Shown one piece after another: positions 46,080-56,296 of a stretch of DNA of 64,000 bases. Under the pieces are notes generated by a model. It worked only from the letters and a program-made list of their open reading frames with translations. It did not search any database and was not told the origin of the DNA. The translations under genes were made by a program, and so were the position numbers. This DNA is from Rhodoferax ferrireducens (GTDB lineage: Bacteria; Pseudomonadota; Gammaproteobacteria; Burkholderiales; Burkholderiaceae_C): contig NZ_QEII01000322.1 of the NCBI RefSeq assembly GCF_003347515.1, forward strand, positions 62,001-126,000, given 5' to 3'. The number at the start of each line of letters is the position of its first letter. Position 1 is the first letter of the stretch.

Positions 46080-49000
46080 TCAAGCCACCTGTCGCACCTC
46101 TTCGGCATCGACCTTCGCGCTGCCCGCCTCATCCTTGTCAAGGTCAAGCTGCTTGAGCAGCTCTCGCTGACGGGCGAGGAGATTTACCAAACCACCCTCG
46201 TACTCGAACGGCCGGGCCAGTTCCAGCCGGATGTCTTCCAGCCGTTTGCGCCGCACCTCCAACTGCCCCAGCGCGTCGGCGTGGTGTTTGGTCACCGATT
46301 CCAGCGCTGCCAGCAGGCCTGCCACGAGGGCCGGCCCCGTCTGGTAGGGCTCGGCGTTGTACAGGCAATGGCCTGCCAGGTACAGGTTGGGCACTTCCTC
46401 GCCGTGAGCAGCCAGGATGCCCAGGTCGAAGCCAGCAAAGCGGCCAATCACCCGCTCCATCATCCGAATGGAGGTACGCACCTCTTCTTTGGCTGCCTTC
46501 ACCAGACCTCGCAGGGCATCCCCGACGGCATCCGGTCCGGCGATGGGTCGTCCCGCCAATTCCATCGCAATGCCTTGCATGGTTTGCGGCTCAACCCTGG
46601 CCACGTCCTGGGTAGACAACGCTATCTTCTTCTCCAGGGCCTCGATCATCATGGGCAACCGACCCACTTCGCTTTCATTGGCGTAGCGCTGGTTACGCCA
46701 CAGCGAGAACAGCGTTGAGAGCTTGGCCACTTCGGCATCCACACCGGCCTTTTCGATCACCAGCGGATTGCCGGAAGCCAGGGCTTTCACCTCGGCATAC
46801 GACAGGGTCGCTAGTTCCACGTCCTCCAGCGAGCGGATGCCCTTGTCGCCCTTCATCACCTGGGCAATGAAGCGTGCCTTGGTCTCCAGCGTCTGCCAGA
46901 GGTAGGCATCGAAGCTTTGTTCAGTCACGTACCTGAATATCTCCACCTCCTCGCATTCATTGCCCTGGCGCAAAATGCGCCCCTCTCGTTGCTCGACGTC
47001 ACAAGGACGCCAGGGCGCATCGAGGTGGTGCAGGGCATACAACCGTGTTTGCACATTGGTGCCAATACCCATCTTCGCCGTCGATCCGAGCAGCACCCGG
47101 ACCCGTCCCTCACGCACCGCCTTGAACAGCGTCGCCTTCTGGACGTCGGTGTCGGCGTCGTGCACAAAGGCGATGTCCTTGTCAGGCAGGCCTGCATCGA
47201 TCAGCCGTTGCCGCAAATCGTCATAGACGCTGAACCCTTTACCCCCCTTGGGCGATGAAAGATCGCAAAACACCATCTGGGCACCACGGAAGGTGGACGT
47301 CCTGCGCCAGATGTCCATCACCTCACGCACACAGGCTGCCACCTTGCCCTTGGTATCAAACTTGGCCAGCGGTGCCACCAGCCGGAAATCCAGCGCAGCC
47401 TTGCGACCGTCCGTGGTGATCGCCAGCATGTTGTCGTCCTGCGGCTTCACATCGCCATTGCGGATGGCCTCCGCCCGCAGCACCAGTGTTTGCACAAAAG
47501 CTTTCAGTGCCTTGCTGGCCGGGCAGGCCATGATGCGTGGCTTACCGCCTCTCAATGGTGGCACCGGCAAGTTCAGCATCTCGGCTGTGCGAATGTCGGC
47601 CACTTCGCCGAACACCGCCATCAGCTCCGGCACGTTGATGAAACGCGCAAACCGCGTGTGCATGCGGTAGCCGCTGCCGTCCGGCGCGATCTCAAGTGCC
47701 GTGACGCTCTCCCCGAAGGTGGCGGCCCAGGCATCGAACTGCTGCAAGCCCAGTTCCTCCAGGCGATTGGGCTGCAGGTAGCGCATCATGGTGTGGATCT
47801 CCGCCATGGTGTTGGCCACCGGCGTTGCGGTGGCGAATACCACCCCACGCTGCGCATGGCCATGGATCTGCATGGTGTAGCGCGTCTTCAGGAACAGATC
47901 GAAGGCGCGTTCCGAGCTGGTCAGCGGCAGGCCTGCGACACGGGTCATCTTGGTGAACCGGTACAGGTTCTTATGTAAATGCGCCTCGTCCACGAACAGA
48001 CAGTCAATGCCCAGCAGTTCCCAGGTAAGGAGGTCATCCTTCTTCTGGTCCGCCAGCAGCCGTTCCAGCCGGGCGGCCCAGTTCTTCTTCATCGCCTCCA
48101 GTTGCTTGACGATCCGGTTGGACTTGTCGTTGCTCTTTTCGGCGCGTACGGCCATTTCCAGCTCATGAATGATCTCCTTGATAAAGCCTTCCGTGAATTG
48201 CGGCGACATCTTGATGCGCTCAAAGCTTGAGTGCGTGATGACCACCGCGTCCCAGTTGCCGGTGGCGATGCGCGACACCAGCTCGCGCCGACGGTCGCCT
48301 TCCAAATCCTCCTTGCTGGCCATCAGCACCGACGCGTTCGGGTAGAGCCGAACAAATTCCGCCGTGTATTGCGCCAGCATGTGGTTCGGCACCACATGGC
48401 AAGGCTTCGTGATGAAACCCAGGCGACGCAGCTCCATGCTGGCGATCACGCACACTGCCGTCTTGCCCGCACCGACCACGTGGAACAGTCCGGTGTTGCC
48501 CGACTGCACGATGCGCCAGACGGAATCCAGCTGGTGCGGGTGCAGCGTGAAACAGCGGGAGAACCCCGGCAGCTTCAGGTGGGAACCGTCGAACTGCCGT
48601 GGCCGGGTGGCGTTGAACAGCTCGTTGTAGATGCGGCACAGCCTTTCTCGCCGTGCCGTGTCCTCGAAGGCCCAGTCAGCAAAGCGGTCCTTGATCAGGC
48701 CCAGCTTCTCGCGCGCGGCCAGTGTCTCCCCCGGGTTGACGACATACCTGTCGGTTTCGGGGTCCGGGTCGCGTACCGTGGGTACCTGCACGTTCAGCGC
48801 GCATTGCACCAGCTCCATCGCGTTCATCCGGGATGTACCGAATTCCTGTGTCACTTTCACGTTCTGGCGCGCTGTCCAGTCGTTGTAGCGCACCGACCAG
48901 GCACCGGCCTCGGCCGAATAGCTGACCTCGCAGTCCTGGAGTTCCAGCACGTCTTGCACGAAGCCTTCGACGTCCATGGCTGGAATCCATACCGCACCTA

Positions 49001-51068
49001 GGCGCGGCTCGATGGACGCTGGCGGCAGGTCTTCGGGTTGCACCTGTTCCAGCGCGTTGATATTGCGCCGGTAGGCGCTACCCGACATCACGGCTTGCTT
49101 GAGCTTCGCTTTCACGTTGCCCGACAGGTAGGCGTCGGTAGTTTTCCAGTCAGCGTCCGCCGGGTCGAGAAAGACCTGTCCGGCTTCAGCCAGCGCCTGC
49201 AGCACCGCGTCTTCAGGCGCGGCGAGCAACCCGGCCATGTAAGCTGGATCGACCCGGCCGCGCCATTGGATGGAGGCTGCCAGCGCTTCGGTTGGCTCTC
49301 CCGCCGTGGTCGGCTCCATCACCCGTGTCAGCGTGCGCCGCGTAAACAGCGCCGCCTTCTTGGCGCTGTCCGACTCTTCGTCGTAGTGCTCCAGCGACAG
49401 CAGCAACGGGTAATCCGGGTCACGCCGGAATGCCAATGCATTGGCCCGGGTGCTCAGGCAACCGTATTTGGCAATGAAGCGGTCATAGGTGCCGTTGAGC
49501 AGAGCCCGCAGGTGACCCAGCCGTCCGTCGTTGCTTCCGGACAGCTGGGCATCCAGCAAGGTCCGGGCGTAATCGCGAATCGCACACATACCGGTGATCC
49601 GGCCCCGTTGCGTCGCGTTGAGCCGGTCATGCACATCCGTCATTTCGCTACCGTCCACCCGATGCACCCGCCCCTGGTGGAGGCGGTAGCTGCCGGGGCG
49701 GGCACCGAATTCGGCGGGTACAACGACGCGCAATGGCACAGGCTTTCTCACCAGCGGCTGGTAGACATCGGACGGGAGCAGGGCAACCCGTTCGGGTAAT
49801 ACGGCTTCCAGGTCACCGTCGAACACCGCCACCGGCACTTCCTCGTAGCCGTTGCTCTCCTGCCGAATCCGGCCAATGCAGAACTCCGGGTGTTGGGCGT
49901 ACCAGGCATTGATTTGCAGGTACCTCTGATAGCACTGCGGGTCGCGCAGTGTCTCGGGCACCAGGTTAAGGCTCAGCCAGGTGTCATCGACCTTCTCCGC
50001 CCGCTGCCGCTTGCGCAGGAACAGGATGTCGGTCTGCACGTCGGTGGACGCAATGCCTGCGAAGGCTCCTTTGGGAAGCCGGATCGCGCCCAGCAACTGG
50101 GCTTGTGCGCCGAGGTAGTGGCGCACAGTCGCATCCTGGGCATCCAGCGTGTAGCTGGTGGTAATCAGGCACACCAGGCCGCCGGGCCGAACCAGATCCA
50201 GCGCACGGCCAAAGAAGTAGTTGTGGATGCTGAATCGAGCGTAGGCCCGGTTGCTCACGTCGGCAACCTGGTATTTGCCGAATGGCACGTTGCCGATGAC
50301 CAGGTCGAACCAGTTGTCGGCCAGGGCGGTTTTCTCGAAGGGGGAAATCCGCACATCGACACCACCCAACGCATACAGCGCGTGCAGCATGCGCCCGGAC
50401 AACTGGTCGATCTCGACTGCCGTGACACTGCTGCATTCAGCGATGGCCGGTGGCATGGCACCAATGAAGTGGCCAATACCCGCAGCGGGCTCCAGGATGC
50501 GCCCGCCACTGAAGCCAAAGCGCAGCACGGCCTGCCACATCGCCTCGATCACGTGGACCTCGGTGTAGTGGCTGTTGTTGACCGAGGCACGGGCGGATTC
50601 GTACTCAGCCGGGGTCAGCAGTGCATTCAGCTGCCGTGCGCGGTGACCCCAGGCGGCATCCTCTGTTTCGAGGTTGAAGCTTGCTGGTAAGCCGCCCCAG
50701 CCGGTGTAGCGCAGCAGGGTGCTGCGTTCGTCCGGGGTAGCCGGGCGTTGCTCGGATTCGATCTGGCGCAGTATCTCGATCGCGGCCAGGTTGGCCTCGA
50801 ACTTGGTGACGCTGCCGCCCAGCTTGTACAGCTCGGCGCGGGTCAATTGCGGCCACAGGCTGCGGGTTGCAGTTTTTGCGGTGCCGCTGAGCACACGCCA
50901 GTTGACACGCTGACGGGCGGATTCGACCGACTCATCAGCAGAACTTTCCTCCATTGAAGTGGCCAGTTCAGAAGCCGGCGGTTCGGTCTCGATGACAAGA
51001 GCTGCGGGCTCGGACGGCTCCGGATTGAACCCGGGTAGCCATAGGGAAGGCGCGGTATAGCGTGCCAT
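46080..51068 (-). CDS. Giant N6-methyltransferase-like/SNF2-type helicase protein (DarB-like)
   Basis: 1662 aa from the ATG at 51068. An N-terminal Rossmann methyltransferase domain has RILEPAAGIGHFIGAMP near residue 190 and the motif IV-like VIGNVPFGKY near 255 (NVPF in place of NPPY/F). The helicase part begins around residue 860 with VVGAGKTAVCVIASM, then CLFVDEAHLHKNLYR near 1021, FATATPVANTMAEI, and DVEQREGRILRQGNE near 1360. A helical tail follows. Such fusions occur on phages and integrative elements; phage P1 DarB protects incoming DNA from restriction. A defence-evasion role is inferred. The ribosome site is masked by leader B. Confidence 0.85.
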   Translation of the reverse strand: MARYTAPSLWLPGFNPEPSEPAALVIETEPPASELATSMEESSADESVESARQRVNWRVLSGTAKTATRSLWPQLTRAELYKLGGSVTKFEANLAAIEILRQIESEQRPATPDERSTLLRYTGWGGLPASFNLETEDAAWGHRARQLNALLTPAEYESARASVNNSHYTEVHVIEAMWQAVLRFGFSGGRILEPAAGIGHFIGAMPPAIAECSSVTAVEIDQLSGRMLHALYALGGVDVRISPFEKTALADNWFDLVIGNVPFGKYQVADVSNRAYARFSIHNYFFGRALDLVRPGGLVCLITTSYTLDAQDATVRHYLGAQAQLLGAIRLPKGAFAGIASTDVQTDILFLRKRQRAEKVDDTWLSLNLVPETLRDPQCYQRYLQINAWYAQHPEFCIGRIRQESNGYEEVPVAVFDGDLEAVLPERVALLPSDVYQPLVRKPVPLRVVVPAEFGARPGSYRLHQGRVHRVDGSEMTDVHDRLNATQRGRITGMCAIRDYARTLLDAQLSGSNDGRLGHLRALLNGTYDRFIAKYGCLSTRANALAFRRDPDYPLLLSLEHYDEESDSAKKAALFTRRTLTRVMEPTTAGEPTEALAASIQWRGRVDPAYMAGLLAAPEDAVLQALAEAGQVFLDPADADWKTTDAYLSGNVKAKLKQAVMSGSAYRRNINALEQVQPEDLPPASIEPRLGAVWIPAMDVEGFVQDVLELQDCEVSYSAEAGAWSVRYNDWTARQNVKVTQEFGTSRMNAMELVQCALNVQVPTVRDPDPETDRYVVNPGETLAAREKLGLIKDRFADWAFEDTARRERLCRIYNELFNATRPRQFDGSHLKLPGFSRCFTLHPHQLDSVWRIVQSGNTGLFHVVGAGKTAVCVIASMELRRLGFITKPCHVVPNHMLAQYTAEFVRLYPNASVLMASKEDLEGDRRRELVSRIATGNWDAVVITHSSFERIKMSPQFTEGFIKEIIHELEMAVRAEKSNDKSNRIVKQLEAMKKNWAARLERLLADQKKDDLLTWELLGIDCLFVDEAHLHKNLYRFTKMTRVAGLPLTSSERAFDLFLKTRYTMQIHGHAQRGVVFATATPVANTMAEIHTMMRYLQPNRLEELGLQQFDAWAATFGESVTALEIAPDGSGYRMHTRFARFINVPELMAVFGEVADIRTAEMLNLPVPPLRGGKPRIMACPASKALKAFVQTLVLRAEAIRNGDVKPQDDNMLAITTDGRKAALDFRLVAPLAKFDTKGKVAACVREVMDIWRRTSTFRGAQMVFCDLSSPKGGKGFSVYDDLRQRLIDAGLPDKDIAFVHDADTDVQKATLFKAVREGRVRVLLGSTAKMGIGTNVQTRLYALHHLDAPWRPCDVEQREGRILRQGNECEEVEIFRYVTEQSFDAYLWQTLETKARFIAQVMKGDKGIRSLEDVELATLSYAEVKALASGNPLVIEKAGVDAEVAKLSTLFSLWRNQRYANESEVGRLPMMIEALEKKIALSTQDVARVEPQTMQGIAMELAGRPIAGPDAVGDALRGLVKAAKEEVRTSIRMMERVIGRFAGFDLGILAAHGEEVPNLYLAGHCLYNAEPYQTGPALVAGLLAALESVTKHHADALGQLEVRRKRLEDIRLELARPFEYEGGLVNLLARQRELLKQLDLDKDEAGSAKVDAEEVRQVA

Positions 51069-51132
51069 GGGTGTGTTCTCCAAAAAATGGGGAACACAGC
51101 CACCCACTGGGGAGACGTGCTCCCCGGGTGGG
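51069..51132 (-). promoter_or_regulatory. Structured leader B (radC-motif-like) of the methyltransferase-helicase
   Basis: CCCAC/GTGGG enclose GGGGAG/CTCCCC with a CACGT loop (51103-51132). Then GTGTTCCCC (51089-51097) faces GGAGAACAC (51073-51081), which holds the ribosome site next to the ATG. Confidence 0.7.
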
Positions 51133-51580
51133 AATGAATGAGAGGGTCAGGAATGACCCCCGTGTGTGAATGCGAGCACGCCGGGTTTCGGGGGAAGCTG
51201 GCGGGCTCAATGGGCTATGGAAAAATGAAACGGTCTGCCGTCAGACGACAGCAAGCGGATGTCTCAAGTGGGGCAAGAACCCAGGTGCCAATGACAGCCG
51301 CAGGGTGCAGCGCCAATAGGGAAGGCGGGTAACGACCGCAACGCCTGAGCAGACTCAGGGGCGCTCCGACGAGCGCGCTTTGGCCGAGGCCAAGATGCGG
51401 GATCAGTGTGACCTTATTGAAAGGAGGGCGCGAGCGTTTTGGGTGAATCGCCAGCACAATCGTCGAGAAATACGGAGGACTTCGGGTGGCAATTGCTTGG
51501 CTGGAATGTTCGCCGGTGGTAAGTCGCGAGAACGGAGGCGTATTTGGGGCTTCTGGTACATTCGAAAAAAAGGGGGCTAA
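51133..51580. other. Intergenic region between the helicase gene and the NA37-like gene
   Basis: Contains copy 3 of the 22-nt repeat (51324-51345). No coding sequence supported. GC falls towards 51580, marking the start of a lower-GC cargo (51581-53652). Confidence 0.4.
51324..51345. repeat. 22-nt repeat motif, copy 3
   Basis: GGCGGGTAACGAC followed by CGCAACGCC; three mismatches from copy 2. Confidence 0.45.
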
Positions 51581-52669
51581 ATGGAACTGGTGAACTTGCA
51601 GTTGTCTCGTGTCGTAATTCACGAGGTTTTTCAAAGGGCCGACGACAAGAAAAAAATCCCGCCGGTGTACGGCGATTCAGTTGAAAACCTCGACCTGGAA
51701 GCGATGGACGCACTCCGCAACAGAGTTGTTGCCGCGATGTCCAGTCCTGCTCGGTGCATTCAGATGACTATCGAGAAAACACAAGTCGGTAGCATGTGCT
51801 CGTTCGCCTCAACGCTCGTGGACGCGGACGAAGCGTTGTACATCCAGCAATCGCGGGGTGTGGCTGACCTTCTGGCTGATGCCCAGAAGTTTCGTAACCT
51901 TCCAGGCGGGATTGTTGTCGTTTTTGTAGGAACTGCAGGCGTGCCTGCCAGACGGCTGATGGGTGTCATCAAAGCTGAAGTGCACAATGGGTTCACACGC
52001 GAACAGCAGCAGCAGGGTGGGCTCGCATTGAAGTTCCTGAAGAACTTGCTTCTTACCGCGCAGACAAAGTTGTACAAGATTGGACTCTTTGTCGAGTCGG
52101 ATCCTGCGGCCGCAGGCGGGTTGCCTGCTGGCTGGGATGCCTACATTTACGATGAGACGCTGACCCTTGCCAACCGATATGGCGCAGCGCAGTATTTCTA
52201 CGAAGGATTTCTGGGTTGTCAGTTCCCGCAATCCAGCGCTCGTCAGACCAAGCAGTTTCATGATTTGACCAAGAGTTTCATTCGTTCGATGAGTATTCCC
52301 GAAGAGGAGCGCGCCGTGTTGCACAACGCGCTGGTCACGTATCTCAAGGCGGACCAAACACCTACAGTCAGTGTTGCAGATTTTGGTCAAAGCTATTTCG
52401 CTGAAGGTGAGATTCGGGACGCTTATGGCACGCACATGACGACCGCTGATTTCCCCAACACGGCCGTAAATAAAGACTTGGCTGACGTGAATGTGTCACT
52501 GCGCCTTCGGAAGCTGACGTTCAAAAATCAGATTAAGGTGACCGGGCCGGCCGAAGGCTTCGAAGACCTGATGAAAATTGACATCATCGATGGAGTGCCA
52601 CCGGGACCCAACGGGCCTCCGAGATGGACCATGCTAACGGTTAAAGCAGATATCGCGAACCAGGAATGA
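51581..52669 (+). CDS. Nucleoid-associated NA37/YejK-like protein
   Basis: 362 aa. SMCSFASTLVDADEALYIQQ, GGIVVVFVGTAG and ALKFLKNLLLTAQTKLYKIG resemble the NA37 (NdpA/YejK) family of nucleoid-associated proteins; the match is by eye. The start at 51581 has GGGGG upstream. It overlaps the RelA/SpoT-domain gene by ATGA (52666), so the two are made together. GC is lower than the backbone on both sides. As part of this pair it may sense DNA state or foreign DNA; that is inference. Confidence 0.65.
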   Translation: MELVNLQLSRVVIHEVFQRADDKKKIPPVYGDSVENLDLEAMDALRNRVVAAMSSPARCIQMTIEKTQVGSMCSFASTLVDADEALYIQQSRGVADLLADAQKFRNLPGGIVVVFVGTAGVPARRLMGVIKAEVHNGFTREQQQQGGLALKFLKNLLLTAQTKLYKIGLFVESDPAAAGGLPAGWDAYIYDETLTLANRYGAAQYFYEGFLGCQFPQSSARQTKQFHDLTKSFIRSMSIPEEERAVLHNALVTYLKADQTPTVSVADFGQSYFAEGEIRDAYGTHMTTADFPNTAVNKDLADVNVSLRLRKLTFKNQIKVTGPAEGFEDLMKIDIIDGVPPGPNGPPRWTMLTVKADIANQE

Positions 52670-53652
52670 ACGAAGCGGAATTTCTCGCGAAGTGGCAATC
52701 CGAGGAGCCCATCTATCGGGCATGGGGTAGCTTCGTGCAGGAAGAAATCGAACGTACTTTGCAAAACACCAGTCCATCTGTTGATTTGCAGTCCTTTCTG
52801 AAAATTCCGCCACAACCGCGGCTGAAAACGGTTGACTCATTGATTGGCAAGGCCTTTCATAGAGGTAAACCGTATCAGGACCCGTATGCCGACATTGAGG
52901 ATAAGGTTGGACTTCGCTTCGTGGTTCTTCTGACGGCTGACATCCTCAAACTGAAAGATGTCATAGAGTCATCGGATCGTTGGTCGTGGAGTCTTGACAA
53001 AGATTTTGAGGCTGATCGTGATTCTCGTCCGATGGAGTTTGCATATCAATCCAAACACTATGTGTTGAAAGCGGCGTCTGATACACAGACTGCTGGATTG
53101 GTCGTTCCGAAGGGCACGCCGTGCGAAATTCAGCTTCGCACGCTTTTGCAACATGCGCACTCTGAACTCACGCACGACAACATTTACAAACGCGATCCCG
53201 GCACCGAGATAACCAAAAAAATCGAACGAACGGTTGCCAAGAGCATGGCGTTGATTGAGGCGGTTGATGATTTCTTCGCACAAGTTCTGGATGAGCTGGA
53301 AAAGTCCAGCGAAGCAGAAAGAAATGCGTTGACAGACTTGTCTCAACTGTATGTTCAACATGTCGGTAGGACTGCGCACGTTGATAAATCGAATGCAATT
53401 GTTCTGCACGCGTTCAGGGACCAGCTTGGAAATACGTTTCGCCCCAGATTGGAGGCGCTACTTGCGTCGAAGCCATTCATTGCTGAGCGCATACGGGATC
53501 GTTTTGGAAGTCAATATACGTTTCGCCAAGCTTGGATTCTTCTCGCCTATCTTGTGGTATCGGAAATTCCAAATGTCACTGCGGAGCGGTGGCCACTGAC
53601 GGTTCAGGAGATTGAGCCGGTGTTCACAGACATGGGGAAAACCATCACGTAG
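52666..53652 (+). CDS. RelA/SpoT-domain nucleotide pyrophosphotransferase-like protein
   Basis: 328 aa. Synthetase-domain signs: RLKTVDSLIGKAFHRGK, then DIEDKVGLRFVVLLTADI (residues about 56-95), the G-loop-like EFAYQSKHYVLKA near 125, and CEIQLRTLLQHAHSELTHD near 152-170, matching the E.Q.RT...H...E.. motif. There is no HD hydrolase domain and no TGS/ACT region, so it is of the small-synthetase type with a roughly 140-residue C-terminal extension. It could make (p)ppGpp/(p)ppApp or modify tRNA as toxSAS proteins do. It is coupled to the NA37-like gene. Confidence 0.8.
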   Translation: MNEAEFLAKWQSEEPIYRAWGSFVQEEIERTLQNTSPSVDLQSFLKIPPQPRLKTVDSLIGKAFHRGKPYQDPYADIEDKVGLRFVVLLTADILKLKDVIESSDRWSWSLDKDFEADRDSRPMEFAYQSKHYVLKAASDTQTAGLVVPKGTPCEIQLRTLLQHAHSELTHDNIYKRDPGTEITKKIERTVAKSMALIEAVDDFFAQVLDELEKSSEAERNALTDLSQLYVQHVGRTAHVDKSNAIVLHAFRDQLGNTFRPRLEALLASKPFIAERIRDRFGSQYTFRQAWILLAYLVVSEIPNVTAERWPLTVQEIEPVFTDMGKTIT

Positions 53653-53703
53653 CTTGGGTGACATTGGCGACCACGGGCGTTGACCCAGAGCCAGGGCCGC
53701 GAG

Positions 53704-54033
53704 TCAGCTCAGGTGCAGATTCACCAGCCGCATCATGGGCTGAGTTAGGGTCTTTTTGGCTTCTGTCGCGAGCTGCACTGTTCGACCGCCGGTAAAGCGC
53801 AGTTCGCCTTGCTTATCGTCGAACCACAGCAGCCCCTCTTTGAATGTCCGTTGCCGTTGCGGGCCATCGGCCATGTCCACGAACTGAAGCACCGTGACGG
53901 TCGTTTCCTGTATCCACAGCCATTGGTACACCGTGGTTTTGGGTGTATCTGCTGGCAGGTCCAATCGCTTGATCTCCGCGAGATACCCTTGTGGTGCCGA
54001 AAACAGGAGCAGGACTTCGTACAGCGGTGGCAT
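53704..54033 (-). CDS. Unknown 109-aa element protein
   Basis: Best start is the ATG at 54033, giving MPPLYEVLLLFSAPQGYLAE and QWLWIQETTVTVLQFVDMAD; an upstream extension is Pro/Ser-rich and less likely. Beta-rich, with GLLWFDDKQGELRFTGG near the end. It is divergent from the ParB-like gene. No family is recognised. Confidence 0.5.
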   Translation of the reverse strand: MPPLYEVLLLFSAPQGYLAEIKRLDLPADTPKTTVYQWLWIQETTVTVLQFVDMADGPQRQRTFKEGLLWFDDKQGELRFTGGRTVQLATEAKKTLTQPMMRLVNLHLS

Positions 54034-54218
54034 GGATAGTGACGGCGGGGGTGGAGCGGAAAAAATACGTTGAATTCGGGTTGAAATTTGGCGCACGATT
54101 TTCCGTGGGACATGGCGCGATGCTATCGCACAGTGGGCTTGAAGAACGCGCAGCGCATGAGATTCTGAAGGCATGGGCAGCACGTCGCTGGTCCCTTTTT
54201 AACCCTTCAGGAGTCTCC

Positions 54219-56279
54219 ATGAAATTCTCGAAAGCCGAAATCGAAGCCGTCATCGAAGCATCCCCCCGCACCACCATCCCCTTCAACAAGTTGATCTTGT
54301 CGGTGACCTACCAGGCGCGCCCGGCTGGCAGCACGTCGAAGTTGAGCATCGCCGAACTGGCAGCATCCATCAAGGAAAGCGATGTCCTGCAAAACCTGAT
54401 CGTTGTGAAGGGCGCACGCGGTCTATTCGAGGTTTGTGCAGGCGGTCGCCGTCTCGAAGCACTGGCCCTGCTGGTCATGAACGGCGACATTCCCGACAAC
54501 TACCCTGTGTCCGTGTTGATCGTGCCCGCCGACAAGGCCCTGATCGCTAGTCTTGCGGAGAACTGCTTCCACATTCCCATGCACCCGGCTGACGAATACA
54601 CCGCCTTTGCCAAGCTGACGGCCCAGGGCAAGTCGGTTGAAGACGTAGCAGCAGCCTTCGGTGTCACGCCGTTGGTGGTCAAACGTCGCATGAAGCTGGC
54701 CACGGTCTCTCCCCAACTGATGGCTCAGTTCCGGGAAGACAAGATCGGTCTGGACTGCCTCATGGTGCTGGCCTCGGTGGATGACCACGACAAGCAGGAG
54801 CAGACCTGGGCCGGTGTGCCGACCTGGAATCGTCGCCCCGACTACCTGCGCCAATTGCTCACACAGGGCGAGATTGAGTCTGACCGCGACCCGGTGGCCA
54901 AATATGTGACCGTCAAAGCGTATGAGAAAGCCGGTGGCACCCTGCGCCGCGACCTGTTCAGCGACGACGACAAGAAAGCCTACCTGCTGGATGCAGCACT
55001 GCTGGAGAAGCTGGCGACCGACAAGCTGCAGAAAAAGGCCAAGCAGGTCGCCGCTGATGGCTGGAAGTGGGTTGATGTCCGTGTCCGCTACAACTACGAT
55101 GAATTCGTCAAGTACGGCGCACTGCGTAAAATCCGGCGCGAGCCGACCGAGCAGGAAGCCGCCGGTATCGCTGAGCTCCAAGCCAAAGCGACAGCGCTGT
55201 ATGACCAGATGGAAGCCCTGGCCGAAGCAGAATCGGATGAGAGCGATGAAAACGTCGAATACGACAAGCTCGAAGCCGAGTTTGAGAGTTTGCAGGCGCA
55301 GATCAAGGCACTGGAAGACACCCTCAGCGTCTGGCCCGCCGACCTGATGGCCCAGGCCGGGTGCGTGGTTTATGTCGGCAGCGACGGCGCAGCGGCCCTC
55401 AAATGCGGCTTAGTTCGCCCCGAAGACCGCAATGACATGGTGCAGGCGGCGCGGCTGACAGGCGAGGGTGGTGACGATGAATCTCTGGTGTCGCTGCCCT
55501 CACCCAAGACCCGACCCATCCATTCCGACAAGCTGATGCGCCGACTTACCGCCCACCGGGTTGCTGCAGTCCAGGCCGAACTGATTGACCGACCCGACGT
55601 GGCGCTGGTCGCGATTACGGCCCATCTGGCCGGGAAACTGCTGATCGACAGCTACCGCCGCCACTACGGCAGCGACGATGTTTTGACGGCGAGCGCGACC
55701 AACACGCATGCAAGCCTGCCATCCGAAGCTGATGACATGAAGACCAGCGCCGCTTGGCAGAAGATGGATGCAGAGCGCGCAACCTGGGCGGCACGACTGC
55801 CGGAATCGGTGGATGCAATCTTCCCGTGGGTGCTGGCGCAGGAACCCATCACTGTGCAGCAATTGCTGACCTTCCTCATTGCTTCGACCGTCACCGGTGT
55901 CTACGGTGTGGAGCGCAGCAAGCAGAGCATCGATGCGCTGGCCGTAGCGCTGGGGCTGGACATGAGTAAGTGGTGGTCTGCCACTGGTCCATCGTATTTC
56001 AACCACGTGTCCAAGGGCCGCATCCTGGAGGTGGTAACGGAAGCCGTCGATGCCAATGCGGCCAGTCCGCTGGCCGCACTCAAGAAGGATGCGGTGGTGA
56101 TGGGGGCCGAGCAGACAATAGTGGGCACGGGCTGGTTACCCACCGTGCTACGGGTCGGGATGCCTGAGAAGGTCAACCCGTCTGGAGATAGCGACGAACC
56201 GCCTGTGACGCATGGTGAAGAGCATGTGGAACCGGACGGCGCAGCACAGCGGGCGCAGGAGCCCGCATTGGCCGGGTAA
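54219..56279 (+). CDS. ParB/RepB/Spo0J-family protein
   Basis: 686 aa from the ATG at 54219 (CAGGAG upstream). ParB N-terminal domain at residues about 20-110 with LSIAELAASIKESDVLQNLI and VCAGGRRLEALALL, then VEDVAAAFGVTPLVVKRRMK as the HTH. An acidic coiled coil lies near 300-365 (AELQAKATALYDQMEALAEA). The long C-terminal part is variable. Proteins of this size on integrative elements and plasmids are thought to act in partition or regulation; no parA is adjacent. Confidence 0.88.
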   Translation: MKFSKAEIEAVIEASPRTTIPFNKLILSVTYQARPAGSTSKLSIAELAASIKESDVLQNLIVVKGARGLFEVCAGGRRLEALALLVMNGDIPDNYPVSVLIVPADKALIASLAENCFHIPMHPADEYTAFAKLTAQGKSVEDVAAAFGVTPLVVKRRMKLATVSPQLMAQFREDKIGLDCLMVLASVDDHDKQEQTWAGVPTWNRRPDYLRQLLTQGEIESDRDPVAKYVTVKAYEKAGGTLRRDLFSDDDKKAYLLDAALLEKLATDKLQKKAKQVAADGWKWVDVRVRYNYDEFVKYGALRKIRREPTEQEAAGIAELQAKATALYDQMEALAEAESDESDENVEYDKLEAEFESLQAQIKALEDTLSVWPADLMAQAGCVVYVGSDGAAALKCGLVRPEDRNDMVQAARLTGEGGDDESLVSLPSPKTRPIHSDKLMRRLTAHRVAAVQAELIDRPDVALVAITAHLAGKLLIDSYRRHYGSDDVLTASATNTHASLPSEADDMKTSAAWQKMDAERATWAARLPESVDAIFPWVLAQEPITVQQLLTFLIASTVTGVYGVERSKQSIDALAVALGLDMSKWWSATGPSYFNHVSKGRILEVVTEAVDANAASPLAALKKDAVVMGAEQTIVGTGWLPTVLRVGMPEKVNPSGDSDEPPVTHGEEHVEPDGAAQRAQEPALAG

Positions 56280-56296
56280 ACGGAAGTCGGCGGGCA

